In this document: positions 62,268-64,000 of the stretch, piece after piece
Position numbering within the stretch: the first letter of the stretch is position 1
How the letters are laid out: each line of letters starts with the position of its first letter
NCBI GenBank assembly: GCA_030141605.1
Contig: JAQGDQ010000121.1
Span: 370,001-434,000, forward strand
Length of the DNA stretch: 64,000 bases
DNA from: Tubiluchus corallicola
Lineage: Eukaryota > Priapulida > Priapulimorpha > Priapulimorphida > Tubiluchidae
Direction: 5' to 3'
The notes under the pieces: model-generated
Database searches by the model: none
What the model was told of the DNA's origin: nothing
What the model saw: only the letters and a program-made list of their open reading frames with translations
Program-made: the position numbers and the translations under genes

Positions 62268-63230
62268 TGCATTGCATATGAACAGTACGAATATGGGAAA
62301 GTTTGGTACTGTGATCTTTAATTTAGACACAAGGGATTTTTGGCACTAGGACGATCTGTTACAGGGAAAGCATAGTGAAAGGAAAATATGGTACCAGAGA
62401 TGTTCCGTACTAAGAAAGTGTGGTACAAGGAAGTTTGGGTACTAAGAAGAATTGGCCCACTAAGAAAGTTTGGTACTGGAAAATATGGTACTAAAGAAAA
62501 TAAGAGAGCATTTCAATATTTCATTACGAATAATTGCAATAACAACAGCAATGATGACGAAGATGATTAACGACATTGATGATGGTGATGGTAATAAAAG
62601 AAGCATGCAAGAAACAATGTAACAGCAACAACAACGACAACAATAACAATAATAGAAGCTGCAACAAAACAACAACAGTAACTGGAACAGCAATAACAAT
62701 AAAACAACAAGTGTAACAATGATGACGCTTTTTTTAAATGAGGACAACAAAAACATCAAGCAAGAAGCAAACATACAGGAACTACAGCAAAAACGACAAT
62801 GACATCGACAATAACAGCAACAAAATGACAAAAGTAACAGTGATTACAGCAGTGATGATGATGACGGGGACGATGATCACAACAAAGTGCGGGCAAGAAA
62901 CAGACAACAAACAGCAACGACAATCACATTGAGTGAAATAACAAACCACAGACAGACAGACAAGCGAACGAAAAAAAACGAAAAACAATGCAACAACAAT
63001 GCGAACCTCTATGATTTTTTTTAGTATGTTTTAAAAAAGACGTTTTCGTAGTGCCATACTTTCCTAGCACCATATCTGTTTCTTTACCATTTTTACTTTG
63101 TACCAGATTTACTTGTACCAAAAGTGCTTGACAAAACTTCGTCAGTACTGCATTTAGTAGTACCACGATTTCCCTGCACCAAAAATTCCTAGTACCATAT
63201 TTTCCGGGTACCAAACTTGCTGTGCAACGC
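62268..63230. mobile_element. Candidate foldback element with inverted tandem-array ends (second copy type)
   Basis: The left block 62290-62500 consists of about ten degenerate 16-18-base units such as AAGAAAGTTTGGTACT. The right block 63045-63226 carries the same units reversed (GTACCAAACTTGC, GTACCATATTTTCC). The extreme ends TGCATTGCA and TGCAACGCA form a near-perfect inverted repeat. The centre (62520-62990) is a patchwork of CAA, ATG and GACA simple repeats with no gene. The unit shares the GG-ACA-GGA theme with the arrays at 8.7 and 58.2 kb. Confidence 0.55.
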
Positions 63231-64000
63231 ACAGGTTGTAATGAAACTTAAAAGCAATAAAAGTTTTCATGTTTAAATTAAAGTTTAGTGCATGTATACC
63301 CTTCCAAGGTCTGGTCAATCGTATTTCCGAAAGTATTTATAATAATAATTTTTTTTAATTTTATAAATAATTATAAAAAGTGTTTTCAATGCTCATCGGC
63401 TTATAGACATTATTAAAGTTATTATTCTTAATTTATAATCATTTGTAATTTGGTTTGTCACTGAGAACTATAAGCAAAAATTAAAGGCAACATTTCGTTT
63501 TGTCTGATTTAAATTGTGACTAAAATCAATGATAATCAATAATATGTAAAATAAGTAAAGTGAAAATATCATGGTGTAAGTTTTTTTACTTCATCCTTTG
63601 TTTTCTTATTTTCTTGAGCTTTGTTTGGGCAAATTAATGTAACAACTTTAATTCAAGTAAAAAAATAGCAAAACAAACAAATGTTCATTTACATGTCTAA
63701 AATTGTTACTTTTTCACCAATTTATCTGTTAATGCTAACACTTTAAGAGGTAAGAAATGGTGTAAGAAAACTTACATACGATCTAAAGTTTGCAGATTTT
63801 TTAAACATTAAGTAGATATTTCTCAGAATTCGTTTAGGAAAACTTTTATTAAAATTGCGTTAATCACAGGTTTTACCTATTTTTTGGCGATTTGCTGTGA
63901 GAGAGTCAGAGCAACAAATTATTCGGGAAAATTTATCCTTCACCAATTTTAGCCCTCATTGCGCACCTCATCCCTTATTTCTGTCGTGGTGTAATCGCCC
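63231..64000. other. Right flank, nothing recognised
   Basis: AT-rich, with no open frame or repeat that I can name. Confidence 0.35.

Noticed and set aside
62460-62831. Cysteine/leucine-rich minus-strand frame resembling a small membrane or cysteine-rich protein
   Set aside because: It is produced by CAA/ACAGCA simple repeats in the centre of the foldback-like element.

Overview
This is animal (metazoan) nuclear DNA: AT-rich, intron-rich, with GT-AG splice sites, many simple repeats and several transposon families. A urease accessory GTPase (UreG), which vertebrates lack, sits beside animal-type iduronate sulfatase, CENP-M and neprilysin/ECE genes. This suggests a non-vertebrate animal, probably aquatic; I cannot place it more precisely. 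Gene models were assembled by eye from splice sites, reading phase and protein-family similarity. All exon phases agree in the four multi-exon models I trust: CENPM, ureG, IDS and the M13 peptidase.

Layout. 1-2.3 kb: a secreted or membrane leucine-rich-repeat protein (minus strand), with its coding sequence in one exon. 2.3-8.3 kb: gene-poor, with a GAAT tetranucleotide array, a GC-richer segment bounded by direct repeats, a long ACT array and a decayed coding remnant. 8.4-13.2 kb: a six-exon CENP-M gene (plus). 14.4-21.1 kb: a seven-exon ureG gene (minus), convergent with CENPM, with a LINE fragment and a GC-AG intron. 22.5-24.9 kb: a LINE relic and a cluster of short palindromes, including a 763-bp terminal-inverted-repeat element ending 85 bp before the next start codon. 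25.0-31.4 kb: an eight-exon iduronate-2-sulfatase gene (plus). 34.7-35.9 kb: a doubtful two-exon micro-gene (minus). 36.75-55.4 kb: a 20-exon M13 zinc metallopeptidase (plus) encoding about 1029 residues, with a roughly 300-residue acidic stalk. Its introns carry a large inverted repeat, a Tigger/pogo remnant with a hAT-like MITE inside it, a pogo-like element, and a hAT transposon with a LINE inside it. 57.5-59.6 kb: the 3' exons of an unrecognised gene. 58-63 kb: two candidate elements whose ends are degenerate tandem repeats in opposite orientations.

The genes do unrelated jobs: kinetochore assembly, urease nickel loading, lysosomal glycosaminoglycan breakdown, and peptide processing at the cell surface. 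I see no gene cluster or shared pathway. The least explained signals are the palindromes with differing but still paired stems near 23.8-24.9 kb, the inverted tandem-array elements, the large intronic inverted repeat, and the acidic stalk plus furin-like site in the M13 protein.
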